Source: Labilibaculum manganireducens (GTDB taxonomy: Bacteria > Bacteroidota > Bacteroidia > Bacteroidales > Marinifilaceae). From it: a DNA stretch of 64,000 nucleotides. The stretch spans positions 62,001-126,000 of the forward strand of contig NZ_MVDE01000007.1 of the NCBI RefSeq assembly GCF_002843385.1. The letters run 5' to 3'. Below, piece after piece: positions 8,894 to 16,843 of this stretch (positions are counted from its first letter, which is position 1; each line of letters starts with the position of its first letter). A program made the translations under genes and the position numbers. The notes beneath the pieces were generated by a model. That model saw only the letters and a list, made by a program, of their open reading frames with translations, ran no database searches and had not been told where the DNA came from.

Positions 8894-9922
8894 TTACAAG
8901 CTATTATAAAATTCAGGCAAAACCTTTTTGAATTGATCAATTGCTTCCTTTAATGACTTCTCGGTTCTGCCGCCAGCAGCATTTATATGCCCGCCCCCAT
9001 TAAAATAATCTCTGGCAACCCTGTTTATAGGAACATCACCTTTCGATCGGAAAGATATCTTAACGACATCATCTTTTTCAATAAAAATTACAGAAACAAG
9101 CATCCCCTGAATGGAAAGAGGATAATTCACAAATCCTTCTGTATCGCCATCCTTATAGTTAAATCGAACTAAATCTTCCTTTGTTAATGTAATAATGGCT
9201 GTATTGAATTCGGACAAAACTTCTAACCCCTGATCCAAACAATGTCCTAATAACTTCATCCTGTCCGGAGAAAAATTATCGTAGATATTCGAATGAATTT
9301 TACTTTTGTCAATTCCTTTTGCAAGTAAACTCCCCACCACCTGATAAGTTCTTGGCTGAGAGGAATTGTAACTTAAACCTCCTGTATCAGTAATAATTCC
9401 GGTATAGATACATTCCGAAATTGATTCATCAATCATGTCTTCATCACCTAAAGCTTCAATAAATTCATACATCATTTCGCAGGTAGAACACATTTGAGTA
9501 TCCGAAAACATCAAATCAACAATTTGTTCAGGTTCAGGATGATGATCAATCATGATTTTTTTTGCAGTTGCCTTCTCCAGCACTCCTTCCAAATCGCCTG
9601 AGCGCTTAAATGAATTATGGTCTACAATAAAAATAAGGTCAGATGAATTAATATACTCCTCAGCCTTTTTCTTTCCATTGGTATAAATCCAAACATCAGA
9701 ATTTCCAGGCAGCCATTTTAAGAAAACGGGATAAGCACTTGGGCTGATTATTTGTGCCTGTTTTCCTTTCTTTATCAAATACTGATGCAAGGCTAACGAA
9801 GATCCAATAGCATCACCATCGGGACCCGAATGCGGTATAATTGAAATTTTTGCACACTCATTAAGCAATATTTCCGCTTCCTTAATCAGCTCAGCATCAA
9901 TTCTATTTTGCAAATTATTCAT
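8894..9922 (-). CDS. DHH-family phosphoesterase, NrnA-like
   Basis: A 342-residue cytoplasmic enzyme of the DHH/DHHA1 superfamily, bifunctional oligoribonuclease / pAp-phosphatase type. Metal-binding motifs appear in order: IIPHSGPDGDAIGSSLALH (motif I), IVDHNSF (motif II), MIDHHPEPE (the DHH motif) and TGIITDTGGLSYNSS. The C-terminal DHHA1 domain carries SFRSKGDVPINRVARDYFNGGGHINAAGG, whose GGGH binds the substrate phosphate. NrnA-type enzymes degrade nano-RNAs and 3'-phosphoadenosine 5'-phosphate. It is divergent from ndk, and a strong terminator follows it. Confidence 0.88.
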   Translation of the reverse strand: MNNLQNRIDAELIKEAEILLNECAKISIIPHSGPDGDAIGSSLALHQYLIKKGKQAQIISPSAYPVFLKWLPGNSDVWIYTNGKKKAEEYINSSDLIFIVDHNSFKRSGDLEGVLEKATAKKIMIDHHPEPEQIVDLMFSDTQMCSTCEMMYEFIEALGDEDMIDESISECIYTGIITDTGGLSYNSSQPRTYQVVGSLLAKGIDKSKIHSNIYDNFSPDRMKLLGHCLDQGLEVLSEFNTAIITLTKEDLVRFNYKDGDTEGFVNYPLSIQGMLVSVIFIEKDDVVKISFRSKGDVPINRVARDYFNGGGHINAAGGRTEKSLKEAIDQFKKVLPEFYNSL

Positions 9923-10137
9923 TCTATTTCTCTTGTAATAATTATTATAAGCTGGTAAAGATACAATAGATCGTTAGATTTTAGATATGGAAGCAGTATA
10001 GATTTACGAATCATTTGCCGAGCATGAGGAATACTTTGAAGAATTAAATTCTCAATTACCTGTTTTGTTAAATGAACAGTTGCACAAGTGCTCAGAATCA
10101 TTATTTTTGTATTCGAAACATTTAACTATACACATAT

Positions 10138-10557
10138 ATGAGAAGCGATAGAACCTTTACCATGATAAAACCGGATGCTGTTGCAAACGGACATATCGGA
10201 GCTATTCTGGCAAAAATTAATGAAGCAGGATTCCGCATTGCTGCCATGAAATACACCAAAATAACTAAAGATCAAGCTAAGAAATTTTATGAGGTTCATC
10301 AGGAGAGACCATTTTATGAGGATCTTACCGATTTTATGAGCTCGGGAACAATTGTAGCTGCAATTCTTGAAAAAGATAACGCTGTTGCTGATTTCAGAAA
10401 ATTAATCGGTGCAACCAATCCTGCTGAAGCTGAAGAAGGAACAATTCGTAAAGAATTTGCAGAATCGATGTCGCGCAATGCCGTTCACGGATCGGACAGT
10501 GATGAAAATGCTTGTATTGAAGGAGCTTTTCATTTCTCAGGAACTGAGATATTTTAA
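10138..10557 (+). CDS. ndk: Nucleoside diphosphate kinase
   Basis: A 139-residue enzyme that moves the gamma phosphate from ATP to nucleoside diphosphates through a phosphohistidine. The catalytic His is in the hallmark NAVHGSDS near residue 118. The N-terminal [11 protein letters not shown] and the [15 protein letters not shown] segment, containing the nucleotide-binding region, are canonical. Length matches the family (about 140). The ATG at 10138 gives the normal start. It is a single gene ending at an intrinsic terminator that overlaps the 3' end of the convergent DUF721 gene. Confidence 0.98.
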   Translation: MRSDRTFTMIKPDAVANGHIGAILAKINEAGFRIAAMKYTKITKDQAKKFYEVHQERPFYEDLTDFMSSGTIVAAILEKDNAVADFRKLIGATNPAEAEEGTIRKEFAESMSRNAVHGSDSDENACIEGAFHFSGTEIF

Positions 10558-10579
10558 TCTGTAAATTTTAAAAATACAG

Positions 10580-10615
10580 GGCGCATTAGGGTCATCTTAG
10601 TGCGTCTTTTCTTTT
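10580..10615 (+). terminator. ndk terminator
   Basis: A stem of about 9-10 bp with wobble pairs (GGCGCATTAGG against CTTAGTGCGTC) is followed by TTTTCTTTT. It runs into the last codon of the convergent DUF721 gene. Confidence 0.7.
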
Positions 10616-10904
10616 ACCGAACAATAATCTCATCGATAATGTTCGCCTGCACTTCCCTGTTTAAAGCTCGCATTAGGCCTTCACGAATCATTAGCAGTTC
10701 ATTTCTAATTACTGATGAGCGCACTTTTACAAATAGCTTTCGATTACGAATGTAAATATCAGTAGTAGCATTGGCAACCGTTTTACCAATCACTTTCTCC
10801 CACGAATTAACCAATTCATACTCTTTCAAGCGCCCGTCCAGATTGCTTTCCTTAAGTACCTGCCGAATTAATTCATCTATTTTTTGTGTTTGGCTTCTTC
10901 TCAT
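10614..10904 (-). CDS. DUF721 (DciA-like) protein
   Basis: A 96-residue protein with the DUF721 pattern: a helical N-terminus (IDELIRQVLKES), then LVNSWEKVIGKTVANATTDIYIRNRKLFVKVRSSVIRNELLMIREGLMRALN. The family includes DciA, the ancestral loader of replicative helicase DnaB. In this phylum the short protein commonly follows recF, as it does here with a 5-bp gap. A role in replication initiation is inferred from family and neighbourhood, not shown by the sequence alone. Confidence 0.85.
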   Translation of the reverse strand: MRRSQTQKIDELIRQVLKESNLDGRLKEYELVNSWEKVIGKTVANATTDIYIRNRKLFVKVRSSVIRNELLMIREGLMRALNREVQANIIDEIIVR

Positions 10905-10909
10905 TTTAT

Positions 10910-12010
10910 TTAGCTTACAATGGCTCCTTTATCAATTACAAACAGTTGGTACTCCTGCTCCATTCCCGAAAGTATTTCGTTCAAATGATCACGATTGGTA
11001 TCGGATATAAAGATTTGACCAAAACGATCTTCAGAAACCAATTTTACAATCTGCTCTACCCGCTGCGAATCCAATTTATCGAAAATATCATCGAGCAAAA
11101 GTATCGGATTAAATCCGGCAATTTGCTTGATAAAATCGAATTGTGCGAGTTTTAAAGCAATCAGATAAGTCTTTTGCTGTCCCTGAGAACCCATCTTTTT
11201 AATAGGATATCCACCCAGAGTTAATTCCAAATCGTCCTTATGAATTCCTACTGTGGTATACTGAGATACCTGATCTTTCCAACGGGCATTTATCAGCAGA
11301 TCACGTAATGAGTTATCATGTAAAAGTGATTTATAATCCAAATTTACAGTTTCATTCCCTAAAGAAATCATCTGATAGTACTCCTGAAAAACAGGCATTA
11401 GCTTATTCAAAAAATCCTTTCTCTTTTCATAAATAGATGTTCCCAGCACAATCATCTGTTCGTCCCAAATACTTAGAGTATCTTCATCGAATCTGCTTCC
11501 TGATGCAAAATCTTTCAGCAATTTATTTCGTTGCTGCAAAACACGATTGTAACGAATTAAATCTTCCAGGTATTTACGATCATATTGTGAAATTACACTA
11601 TCCATATACCTGCGTCGCTCCTCACTCCCATCCGTAATCAAACTGGCATCTGCCGGAGAAACCATTACAATAGGCAATAAACCAATGTGTTCCGAAAGTT
11701 TTTTATATTCCTTTTTATTCCTTTTAAAATTCTTCTTCTGCCCGCGCTTTACACCGCAATACACAAGCTCATTTAATTCTTTTCGTCGGTAAGTTCCTTC
11801 CAGCACCATAAACTGTTCATTATGATTGATATTTTGCTGATCACTCACAGAAAAATATGACTTACAGAAACTTAAATAATACACCGCATCCAGCAAATTG
11901 GTTTTTCCCATTCCATTATTCCCAATAAAACAATTGATTTTTGGTGAAAAATTCAATTCCAAATCAAGTATGTTTTTATAATTTAAGAGGGATAATTTTT
12001 CCAGATGCAT
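10910..12010 (-). CDS. recF: DNA replication and repair protein RecF
   Basis: A 366-residue SMC-like ATPase that helps load RecA at gapped DNA. The Walker A motif is FIGNNGMGKTN (about residues 28-38), the ABC-type signature is KMGSQGQQKT (about 270), and Walker B is ILLLDDIFDKLD (about 305). ISDTNRDH forms the D/H-loop region. The N-terminus MHLEKLSLLNYKNI is the classical RecF start with an ATG at 12010. It forms an operon with the DUF721 gene. Confidence 0.97.
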   Translation of the reverse strand: MHLEKLSLLNYKNILDLELNFSPKINCFIGNNGMGKTNLLDAVYYLSFCKSYFSVSDQQNINHNEQFMVLEGTYRRKELNELVYCGVKRGQKKNFKRNKKEYKKLSEHIGLLPIVMVSPADASLITDGSEERRRYMDSVISQYDRKYLEDLIRYNRVLQQRNKLLKDFASGSRFDEDTLSIWDEQMIVLGTSIYEKRKDFLNKLMPVFQEYYQMISLGNETVNLDYKSLLHDNSLRDLLINARWKDQVSQYTTVGIHKDDLELTLGGYPIKKMGSQGQQKTYLIALKLAQFDFIKQIAGFNPILLLDDIFDKLDSQRVEQIVKLVSEDRFGQIFISDTNRDHLNEILSGMEQEYQLFVIDKGAIVS

Positions 12011-12146
12011 GTATAAATGGATTTAGATGACTGTTGCAAAATTACTAAATTAAATCAATTTGGATTTACTTATTTAGTTCTATAATATTCTAAATTCCTA
12101 TCTTCATTTTTTACAGAAAAAATGTCTGATATTTCGTAAAAAAAAT

Positions 12147-12154
12147 TACATTTG
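12147..12154 (+). promoter_or_regulatory. Candidate -7 box (TACATTTG) of the TPR gene
   Basis: TACATTTG matches the Bacteroidota TAnnTTTG consensus and lies 33 bp before the ATG at 12188. The -33 position is T-rich, without a clear TTTG. Confidence 0.5.
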
Positions 12155-12187
12155 CGTTAGAAAAAATAAAACTAATAATATTTGAGC

Positions 12188-12880
12188 ATGTCAAAAAATA
12201 AAAACAATCAGGTATCTGAAGATAATTTTGAAAATTTAGAAGAAGCGTTAAGCAAAACCGAACAATATATTGAGAAAAATCAGAAAAAACTGTCCACTAT
12301 TGCTTTTGTAATAATTCTTTTGGCTGTAGGAGTTTTTGCTTATCAAAAATACTATAAAGCTCCTCTTAATGAGCGTGCTCAAAATCAGTTGTTTCAGGCT
12401 CAAAGATATTTCGAGAAGGATTCATTTAATTTTGCATTGAACGGAGATGAAAATTATCCTGGGTTTTTGGATATTATTGATGAGTTTAGCTCAACTCCGG
12501 CAGGAAATATTTCAGAATATTATGCTGGTATTTCTTATTTAAGAATGGGCGAATTCCAAAATGCAGTTGATTATTTAGAAAAATTCAGTTCGGATGATTT
12601 CTTACTTAGTGCTCTTGCAAAAGCGGCTATAGGAGATGCTTATATGGAATTAGGAGATACTAAAAAAGCAGCTTCAAATTATATGGATGCCAGTTCTTTT
12701 AATACGAATGATTTCACAACACCTATCTATTTGCAAAAAGCAGGACTTGCTTACGAAATGTTAGGTGAGTACAATAAAGCACTAACTGCTTACGAAACTA
12801 TTGAACAAGACTTTTCTAAATCAGCAGAAGCCCGTGATGTTGAAAAATACATCACAAGAGCTAAGTCGATGATAAAGTAA
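12188..12880 (+). CDS. Membrane-anchored tetratricopeptide-repeat protein
   Basis: A 230-residue protein with a charged cytoplasmic N-terminus of about 40 residues, one transmembrane helix (STIAFVIILLAVGVFAY), and a periplasmic alpha-solenoid. TPR-like repeats are visible: EYYAGISYLRMGEFQNAVDYLEKF, AKAAIGDAYMELGDTKKAASNYMDA and LQKAGLAYEMLGEYNKALTAYETI. The layout resembles YfgM, a SecYEG-associated chaperone, but with limited similarity. The frame opens with a TTG two codons upstream; the ATG at 12188 is preferred. Single gene, own -7 box and strong terminator. Confidence 0.8.
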   Translation: MSKNKNNQVSEDNFENLEEALSKTEQYIEKNQKKLSTIAFVIILLAVGVFAYQKYYKAPLNERAQNQLFQAQRYFEKDSFNFALNGDENYPGFLDIIDEFSSTPAGNISEYYAGISYLRMGEFQNAVDYLEKFSSDDFLLSALAKAAIGDAYMELGDTKKAASNYMDASSFNTNDFTTPIYLQKAGLAYEMLGEYNKALTAYETIEQDFSKSAEARDVEKYITRAKSMIK

Positions 12881-12900
12881 AACAAACTCAAAATATAAAA

Positions 12901-12933
12901 ACGGAGGCTAAACAATAGTCTCCGTTTTTTTTT
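12901..12933 (+). terminator. Terminator of the TPR gene
   Basis: A 10-bp stem with one wobble pair (ACGGAGGCTA with TAGTCTCCGT, loop AACAA) is followed by nine T. Confidence 0.9.
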
Positions 12934-13271
12934 GCTCTTTTTCTAAAATACAAACTGATAAGAATTGCTATTTACAAGAATAGAAAGCGCAGGAAAAGAC
13001 TTACAAGTATAAATCAACGTTCTGCTCCGTTCACAATTCTTTACTCTTTAAACAGCCTTAAAAGAGTACACCTCTTAATATCTCCATCAGAAAATTTACA
13101 AAAGCAAAATTAGCTTAAATTCAATTTTCAGATCGTAATAAAACCAGTCCTATTTCATAAAAAATCGACGACTCAAATTTCTAAGAGAATTATATTGAAA
13201 AAATATTTCATAGGAAATCAAACACTTACATAAATATTTCATTTTTTTTGAAAAAAAAACGCAGGCACCCC
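12934..13271. other. Intergenic region, no gene seen
   Basis: A 338-bp AT-rich stretch between the TPR terminator and the tRNA promoter. No ORF with family features, RNA gene or repeat was recognised. The last part (13230-13271) is an A/T tract that may act as an UP-like region for the strong tRNA promoter. Confidence 0.5.
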
Positions 13272-13301
13272 TTGTATTTTGTAGTAAAGCTCCTATATTT
13301 G
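13272..13301 (+). promoter_or_regulatory. tRNA operon promoter (TTG -N19- TATATTTG)
   Basis: TTG at 13272-13274 and TATATTTG at 13294-13301 are separated by exactly 19 bp, matching the Bacteroidota sigma-ABfr consensus (-33 TTTG, -7 TAnnTTTG). The first tRNA begins 43 bp later. Confidence 0.8.
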
Positions 13302-13344
13302 CATCCGCAATCAAGAAACAAAGTTCTTTACATACATTGCATTT

Positions 13345-13426
13345 GGGGAGATACCAAAGTGGCCAACTGGGGCGGACTGTAACTCCGCTGACTTCGTCTT
13401 CGTAGGTTCGAATCCTGCTCTCCCCA
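13345..13426 (+). tRNA. tRNA-Tyr (GTA), copy 1
   Basis: An 82-nt class II tRNA. The acceptor stem is GGGGAGA with TCTCCCC, the anticodon loop is CTGTAAC (GTA), there is a long variable arm (TGACTTCGTCTTCG), the T-loop is TTCGAAT, and the discriminator is A. CCA is not encoded. First gene of a five-tRNA operon. Confidence 0.95.
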
Positions 13427-13465
13427 CTTTAAATTTTAACCAAGGAACAAACGTGTTTCTTGCAT

Positions 13466-13538
13466 GCGGGAATAGCTCAGTTGATAGAGCATCAGCCTTC
13501 CAAGCTGAGGGTCGCGAGTTTGAGTCTCGTTTCCCGCT
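13466..13538 (+). tRNA. tRNA-Gly (TCC), copy 1
   Basis: A 73-nt cloverleaf. The acceptor stem is GCGGGAA with TTCCCGC, the anticodon loop is CTTCCAA (TCC), the T-arm is GCGAG-TTTGAGT-CTCGT, and the discriminator is T. Confidence 0.95.
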
Positions 13539-13561
13539 CACTTTTTTTGAAATTATTATTT

Positions 13562-13643
13562 GGGGAGATACCAAAGTGGCCAACTGGGGCGGACTGTAAC
13601 TCCGCTGACTTCGTCTTCGTAGGTTCGAATCCTGCTCTCCCCA
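13562..13643 (+). tRNA. tRNA-Tyr (GTA), copy 2
   Basis: Identical over all 82 nt to the copy at 13345-13426, while the spacers around the two copies differ. Confidence 0.95.
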
Positions 13644-13688
13644 CTTTGATTTCGATTGAGAATGCTCAATCCTTATGAGATCATTAAT

Positions 13689-13761
13689 GCGGGAATAGCT
13701 CAGTTGATAGAGCATCAGCCTTCCAAGCTGAGGGTCGCGAGTTTGAGTCTCGTTTCCCGCT
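13689..13761 (+). tRNA. tRNA-Gly (TCC), copy 2
   Basis: Identical over all 73 nt to the copy at 13466-13538. It completes a tandem Tyr-Gly duplication. Confidence 0.95.
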
Positions 13762-13772
13762 CAATTATTATT

Positions 13773-13857
13773 GGAGAGATGGCAGAGTGGTCGAATGCGG
13801 TAGTCTTGAAAACTATTGTGCGGCAACGTACCGGGGGTTCGAATCCCTCTCTCTCCG
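13773..13857 (+). tRNA. tRNA-Ser (TGA)
   Basis: An 85-nt class II tRNA. The acceptor stem is GGAGAGA with TCTCTCC, the anticodon loop is CTTGAAA (TGA), there is a long variable arm (TGTGCGGCAACGTACC region), the T-arm is GGGGG-TTCGAAT-CCCTC, and the discriminator is G. Last gene of the operon, followed by a terminator. Confidence 0.95.
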
Positions 13858-13879
13858 CAATTTGGGAATCATCCTAAAC

Positions 13880-13917
13880 TAAAAGACTGTAAATCAATTG
13901 ATTTACAGTCTTTTTTT
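13880..13917. terminator. Bidirectional terminator between tRNA operon and uxuA
   Basis: A perfect 11-bp stem (GACTGTAAATC, loop AATT, GATTTACAGTC) is flanked by an A-run on the left and a T-run on the right. It can therefore end both the plus-strand tRNA operon and the minus-strand uxuA transcript, whose stop is at 13920. Confidence 0.9.
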
Positions 13918-13919
13918 AT

Positions 13920-15125
13920 CTACTCTATAAATGATTCAATTCCTGTCATTAAACCATCTAACTCAGCCAAGCCCTTTAACCTACCAATTAATGGATAACC
14001 AGGATTGTACTGATGTTCGTAATCTGAAAGTATTTTTATTCCGTGATCGGGACGAACCGGCATGCGCACATCTTCCCGTCCTTCGGCTATCCGGCGTTTC
14101 TGCTCTTTTAATAAAGCACTAATTATTTTCACCATATTCTGGCTTCCCGAGATATGACCTGACTCATAAAAGCTGCCATCTTCAAGCATTTGAGTATTAC
14201 GCAAATGAACAAAATGAATGCGTTCTGAAAACCTCTCAATAATATGTGGTAAATCGTTTTCTCTGCGTGCTGACAAAGATCCGGCACAAAAAGTGATCCC
14301 ATTATTTACTGATTTATTTGCTTCAAAAAGCCACTCGTAATCCTCCTCTTGCCCGATAATTCGAGGAAGACCCAAAACAGGAAATGGAGGATCATCAGGA
14401 TGAATAGCAAATCGCACTCCTACTTCCTCAGCTACAGGGATAACGTCATCCAGAAACATCTTCAAATTACTGCGCATCGAATTTTTATCTTGTCCTCGAT
14501 ACTTCTCAATAAACTGCAGAAAAAGTGCTTTTGGATCCGTTACAGAACCATCAATCAAACCATCAATAAATCCTTGAGTAACTACAATAATGTTGTAAGC
14601 GAGCTCTTCGGCCTCCTCTTCCGACATTGATTCGTATGCCTTAGTTGCAGCTTCCACAATCTCTTGTGGATAATCCTTCACTGCATCGGGTCTTTTTAGG
14701 ATGTAGATATCAAAAGCTACAAAAGTGGGGAAATCAAAATACATGGATTCACCACCATTGTCCAGCTTGTAATGAAGATTAGTACGGGCCCAATCGAGCA
14801 CCGGCATGAAATTATAACAGATTGTATCAATTCCACACCCGCCCAAATTCCGAACAGATTGCTTATAATTTTCAATTAAACGGGGATAATCCTCCGAATG
14901 CAGTTTTATCCCTTCGGATACAGGTAAACTCTCTACCACACTCCATCGCATTCCTTTGGATTCTATCAATTCCTTCACTTTATGAATCTCAGCTCTTTCC
15001 CAAATTTCCCCGTTGGGGATGTGGTGTAAAGCTGTAATTACACCTTCAACCCCCATCTGAACCAACATATCCAACGTAATTGGATCTTTAACACCAAACC
15101 AACGCCAAGTTTTTTCTAATGCCAT
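13920..15125 (-). CDS. uxuA: Mannonate dehydratase
   Basis: A 401-residue cytoplasmic TIM-barrel enzyme that converts D-mannonate to 2-keto-3-deoxy-D-gluconate in glucuronate catabolism. UxuA-type features include the N-terminus KTWRWFGVKDPITLDMLVQMGVEGVITALHHIPNGEIW, the block NLGGCGIDTICYNFMPVLDWARTN, and metal-site residues in IHPDDPP, ITFCAGSLSARRENDLP, FVHLRNTQ and VRPDHG. Length matches the family (about 390-400). It lies 10 bp downstream of an SDR gene predicted to make its substrate, and an NrtR-like operator precedes the pair. It is the cytoplasmic end-point for glucuronic acid released by the xylan enzymes downstream in the window. Confidence 0.95.
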   Translation of the reverse strand: MALEKTWRWFGVKDPITLDMLVQMGVEGVITALHHIPNGEIWERAEIHKVKELIESKGMRWSVVESLPVSEGIKLHSEDYPRLIENYKQSVRNLGGCGIDTICYNFMPVLDWARTNLHYKLDNGGESMYFDFPTFVAFDIYILKRPDAVKDYPQEIVEAATKAYESMSEEEAEELAYNIIVVTQGFIDGLIDGSVTDPKALFLQFIEKYRGQDKNSMRSNLKMFLDDVIPVAEEVGVRFAIHPDDPPFPVLGLPRIIGQEEDYEWLFEANKSVNNGITFCAGSLSARRENDLPHIIERFSERIHFVHLRNTQMLEDGSFYESGHISGSQNMVKIISALLKEQKRRIAEGREDVRMPVRPDHGIKILSDYEHQYNPGYPLIGRLKGLAELDGLMTGIESFIE

Positions 15126-15135
15126 AATCTACGAT

Positions 15136-15942
15136 TTATACACCACTGAATGAGCTAAAACCTCCATCAACAGGCAATATCACACCTGTGATAAAGGATG
15201 CTGCATCAGAGCATAAAAATTGAACTGCTCCATTTAATTCTTTAATATCCCCAAATCGTCCCATTGGCGTGCGTGCCAATACTTTCTCACTTCTTTCAGT
15301 ATATGAACCATCCGGGTTAATTAATACATTCCGGTTTTGATCTCCAATAAAGAAACCCGGGGCAATTGCATTTACACGAATTTTTTCGCTGAACTTCGTT
15401 GCCATTTCCATGGCCATCCACTGAGTGAAAATATTGATTCCTGTTTTAGCTACGGAATATCCCAAAACACGGGTAATTGCAGAATAAGTTGCCATTGATG
15501 AAATGGTTATGATACTGCCTTCCCCTTGTTCAGACATTGCTTCGCCAAAAACAAGACTTGGATACACAGTTCCATTCATATTGAGGTTATTTACTTTCTC
15601 AAAATCCTCAATTTTCATATCGAAAACAGTTTGTTGCTCGGTAAGTGTTGCTCCGGGCAAATTACCACCAGCTGCATTTACTAAAATGTCAACCTTTCCC
15701 CATTTTTTAATGATTATTTCCCGAGCTTGTTTGAGCTCATCCATGCTTAAAACACTGGATACAAAACCAATGGCCTCACCACCCAATTCTTCCAACTCCT
15801 TTACCCGGTTGTTTACATTTTCTTCCCGGATATCCAGTATGGCAACTTTTACCCCTGCATTAATTAAACTACGGGCAATACTTCCTCCTAATACGCCCCC
15901 TCCACCGGTTACTACGGCAACTTTTCCTTTAATTTCAAACAT
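15136..15942 (-). CDS. SDR oxidoreductase, probable D-mannonate oxidoreductase (UxuB role)
   Basis: A 268-residue short-chain dehydrogenase. The Rossmann cofactor motif is VTGGGGVLGGSIA (about residues 11-23), NAAGG follows strand 4, and the catalytic Ser plus Tyr-x3-Lys are in TISSMAT and LGYSVAKTG. Placement directly before uxuA, with a 10-bp gap, indicates it reduces D-fructuronate to D-mannonate, replacing the unrelated UxuB of enterobacteria. This role is inferred from context; SDR sequence alone does not fix the substrate. Confidence 0.8.
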   Translation of the reverse strand: MFEIKGKVAVVTGGGGVLGGSIARSLINAGVKVAILDIREENVNNRVKELEELGGEAIGFVSSVLSMDELKQAREIIIKKWGKVDILVNAAGGNLPGATLTEQQTVFDMKIEDFEKVNNLNMNGTVYPSLVFGEAMSEQGEGSIITISSMATYSAITRVLGYSVAKTGINIFTQWMAMEMATKFSEKIRVNAIAPGFFIGDQNRNVLINPDGSYTERSEKVLARTPMGRFGDIKELNGAVQFLCSDAASFITGVILPVDGGFSSFSGV

Positions 15943-15957
15943 CGTTTAATTTATTTT

Positions 15958-15976
15958 TAACGTATATTGTACGTTA
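15958..15976. promoter_or_regulatory. Palindromic operator before the SDR-uxuA operon
   Basis: Arms TAACGTA and TACGTTA are separated by TATTG, 16 bp upstream of the SDR start. The 14-nt core CGTACAATATACGT, read on the minus strand, also occurs in front of the adjacent regulator gene (16651-16664). This marks both as likely binding sites of that regulator. Confidence 0.7.
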
Positions 15977-15996
15977 TATCATTTGTATAAATTTTT

Positions 15997-16635
15997 TTAG
16001 CTATTTTCTTTTAATCGATATAAAAAAGCAGGACGCTGTTTTCCACCAATTGTTTTTTCATTCAGTTTTTCAACCAGTCCCTGAACCATTACTTTTTTTC
16101 TGAAATTTCTATTGTCAATTGTCTGCTGCAGAAAAGTTTCATACAAGTCCTGCATTTGATTGAGCGGAAATTTTTCAGGCAATAAATTAACTAAAATTGG
16201 TTTTCTCCAAATTTCGTCCTTTAACCACTTTAAAGAATATGCTATCATTGCATTGTGGTCGAAAGGCAATTTTTTAAGATTATTCGTTTTACTCCACTTG
16301 ATTCTTTTCGCATGCGCTCCTGCTATCAATTCAAACTGCTCAGGTTTTACCAAAGCACAATACAATATTGAAATAACTCTGCGATCAGGATACCGATTGG
16401 TTTCACCAAACAAGCCTACTTGTGATAAAAAAAGATTTAACATACCCGTTAACTCGTTAAGTAACCTATGGGCAGCATCATCAATATTTTCATCGATATA
16501 AATATTTCCACCCGGAAGTGACCATTCATTATATTCAGGCTCCTTATCTCTTTTTATTAATAAGACCTTCAATTCTCCATTCACGTAACCAAATATGGCA
16601 CAATCAATTGAAACATTTAATAATATATCCCGCAT
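15997..16635 (-). CDS. NrtR-type (Nudix-like) transcriptional regulator
   Basis: A 212-residue protein with an N-terminal Nudix-fold domain (about residues 1-135) and a C-terminal winged helix (about 150-212, containing FRKKVMVQGLVEKLNEKTIGGKQRPAFLYRL). The Nudix box starts correctly (GGNIYIDE) but continues RLLNELTGM instead of REUxEExGU, so key catalytic glutamates are lost. It is probably a ligand sensor rather than a hydrolase. NrtR-family members, such as AraR of Bacteroides, regulate sugar catabolism in this phylum. Shared palindromes before this gene and before the SDR-uxuA operon suggest control of glucuronate catabolism plus autoregulation. The effector is unknown. Confidence 0.85.
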   Translation of the reverse strand: MRDILLNVSIDCAIFGYVNGELKVLLIKRDKEPEYNEWSLPGGNIYIDENIDDAAHRLLNELTGMLNLFLSQVGLFGETNRYPDRRVISILYCALVKPEQFELIAGAHAKRIKWSKTNNLKKLPFDHNAMIAYSLKWLKDEIWRKPILVNLLPEKFPLNQMQDLYETFLQQTIDNRNFRKKVMVQGLVEKLNEKTIGGKQRPAFLYRLKENS

Positions 16636-16650
16636 GAAATAATTAGTTTG

Positions 16651-16671
16651 CGTACAATATACGTATATTGT
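16651..16671. promoter_or_regulatory. Palindromic operator before the NrtR-type regulator
   Basis: Contains an 18-bp perfect palindrome, ACAATATACGTATATTGT (16654-16671). It overlaps CGTACAATATACGT (16651-16664), which is shared in inverted orientation with the site at 15958-15976. The centre lies about 27 bp from the regulator start codon, which suits promoter occlusion. Confidence 0.7.
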
Positions 16672-16843
16672 TTGAATTTTTTAGAGACTCTCTAAAAAAA
16701 ATAGCTATACCATTAGTAATGTGATTAATATAGCAACAACAATTACTCAACATAAAAAAATGGTTGTCCGCAGAACAACGAACAACCATACATTTTTAAA
16801 ATTGAAATATTTGACAGAATCAATACAATTGACAGATTGCCAA

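Noticed and set aside
9919-10101. A 60-codon minus-strand ORF overlapping the DHH start by 4 bp
   Set aside because: The overlap is suggestive of coupling, but the peptide has no recognisable features and it occupies the ndk/DHH promoter spacer.
13773-13857. tRNA-Ser 3' end as an attachment site of an integrated island carrying the sugar loci
   Set aside because: No integrase, and no duplicate of the tRNA 3' end was noticed downstream.
13311-13877. ORFs overlapping the Tyr/Gly/Ser tRNA operon on both strands
   Set aside because: Explained entirely by the tRNA genes.
15503-15949. A 148-codon plus-strand ORF opposite the SDR gene
   Set aside because: Shadow frame of a clear SDR protein with intact motifs.
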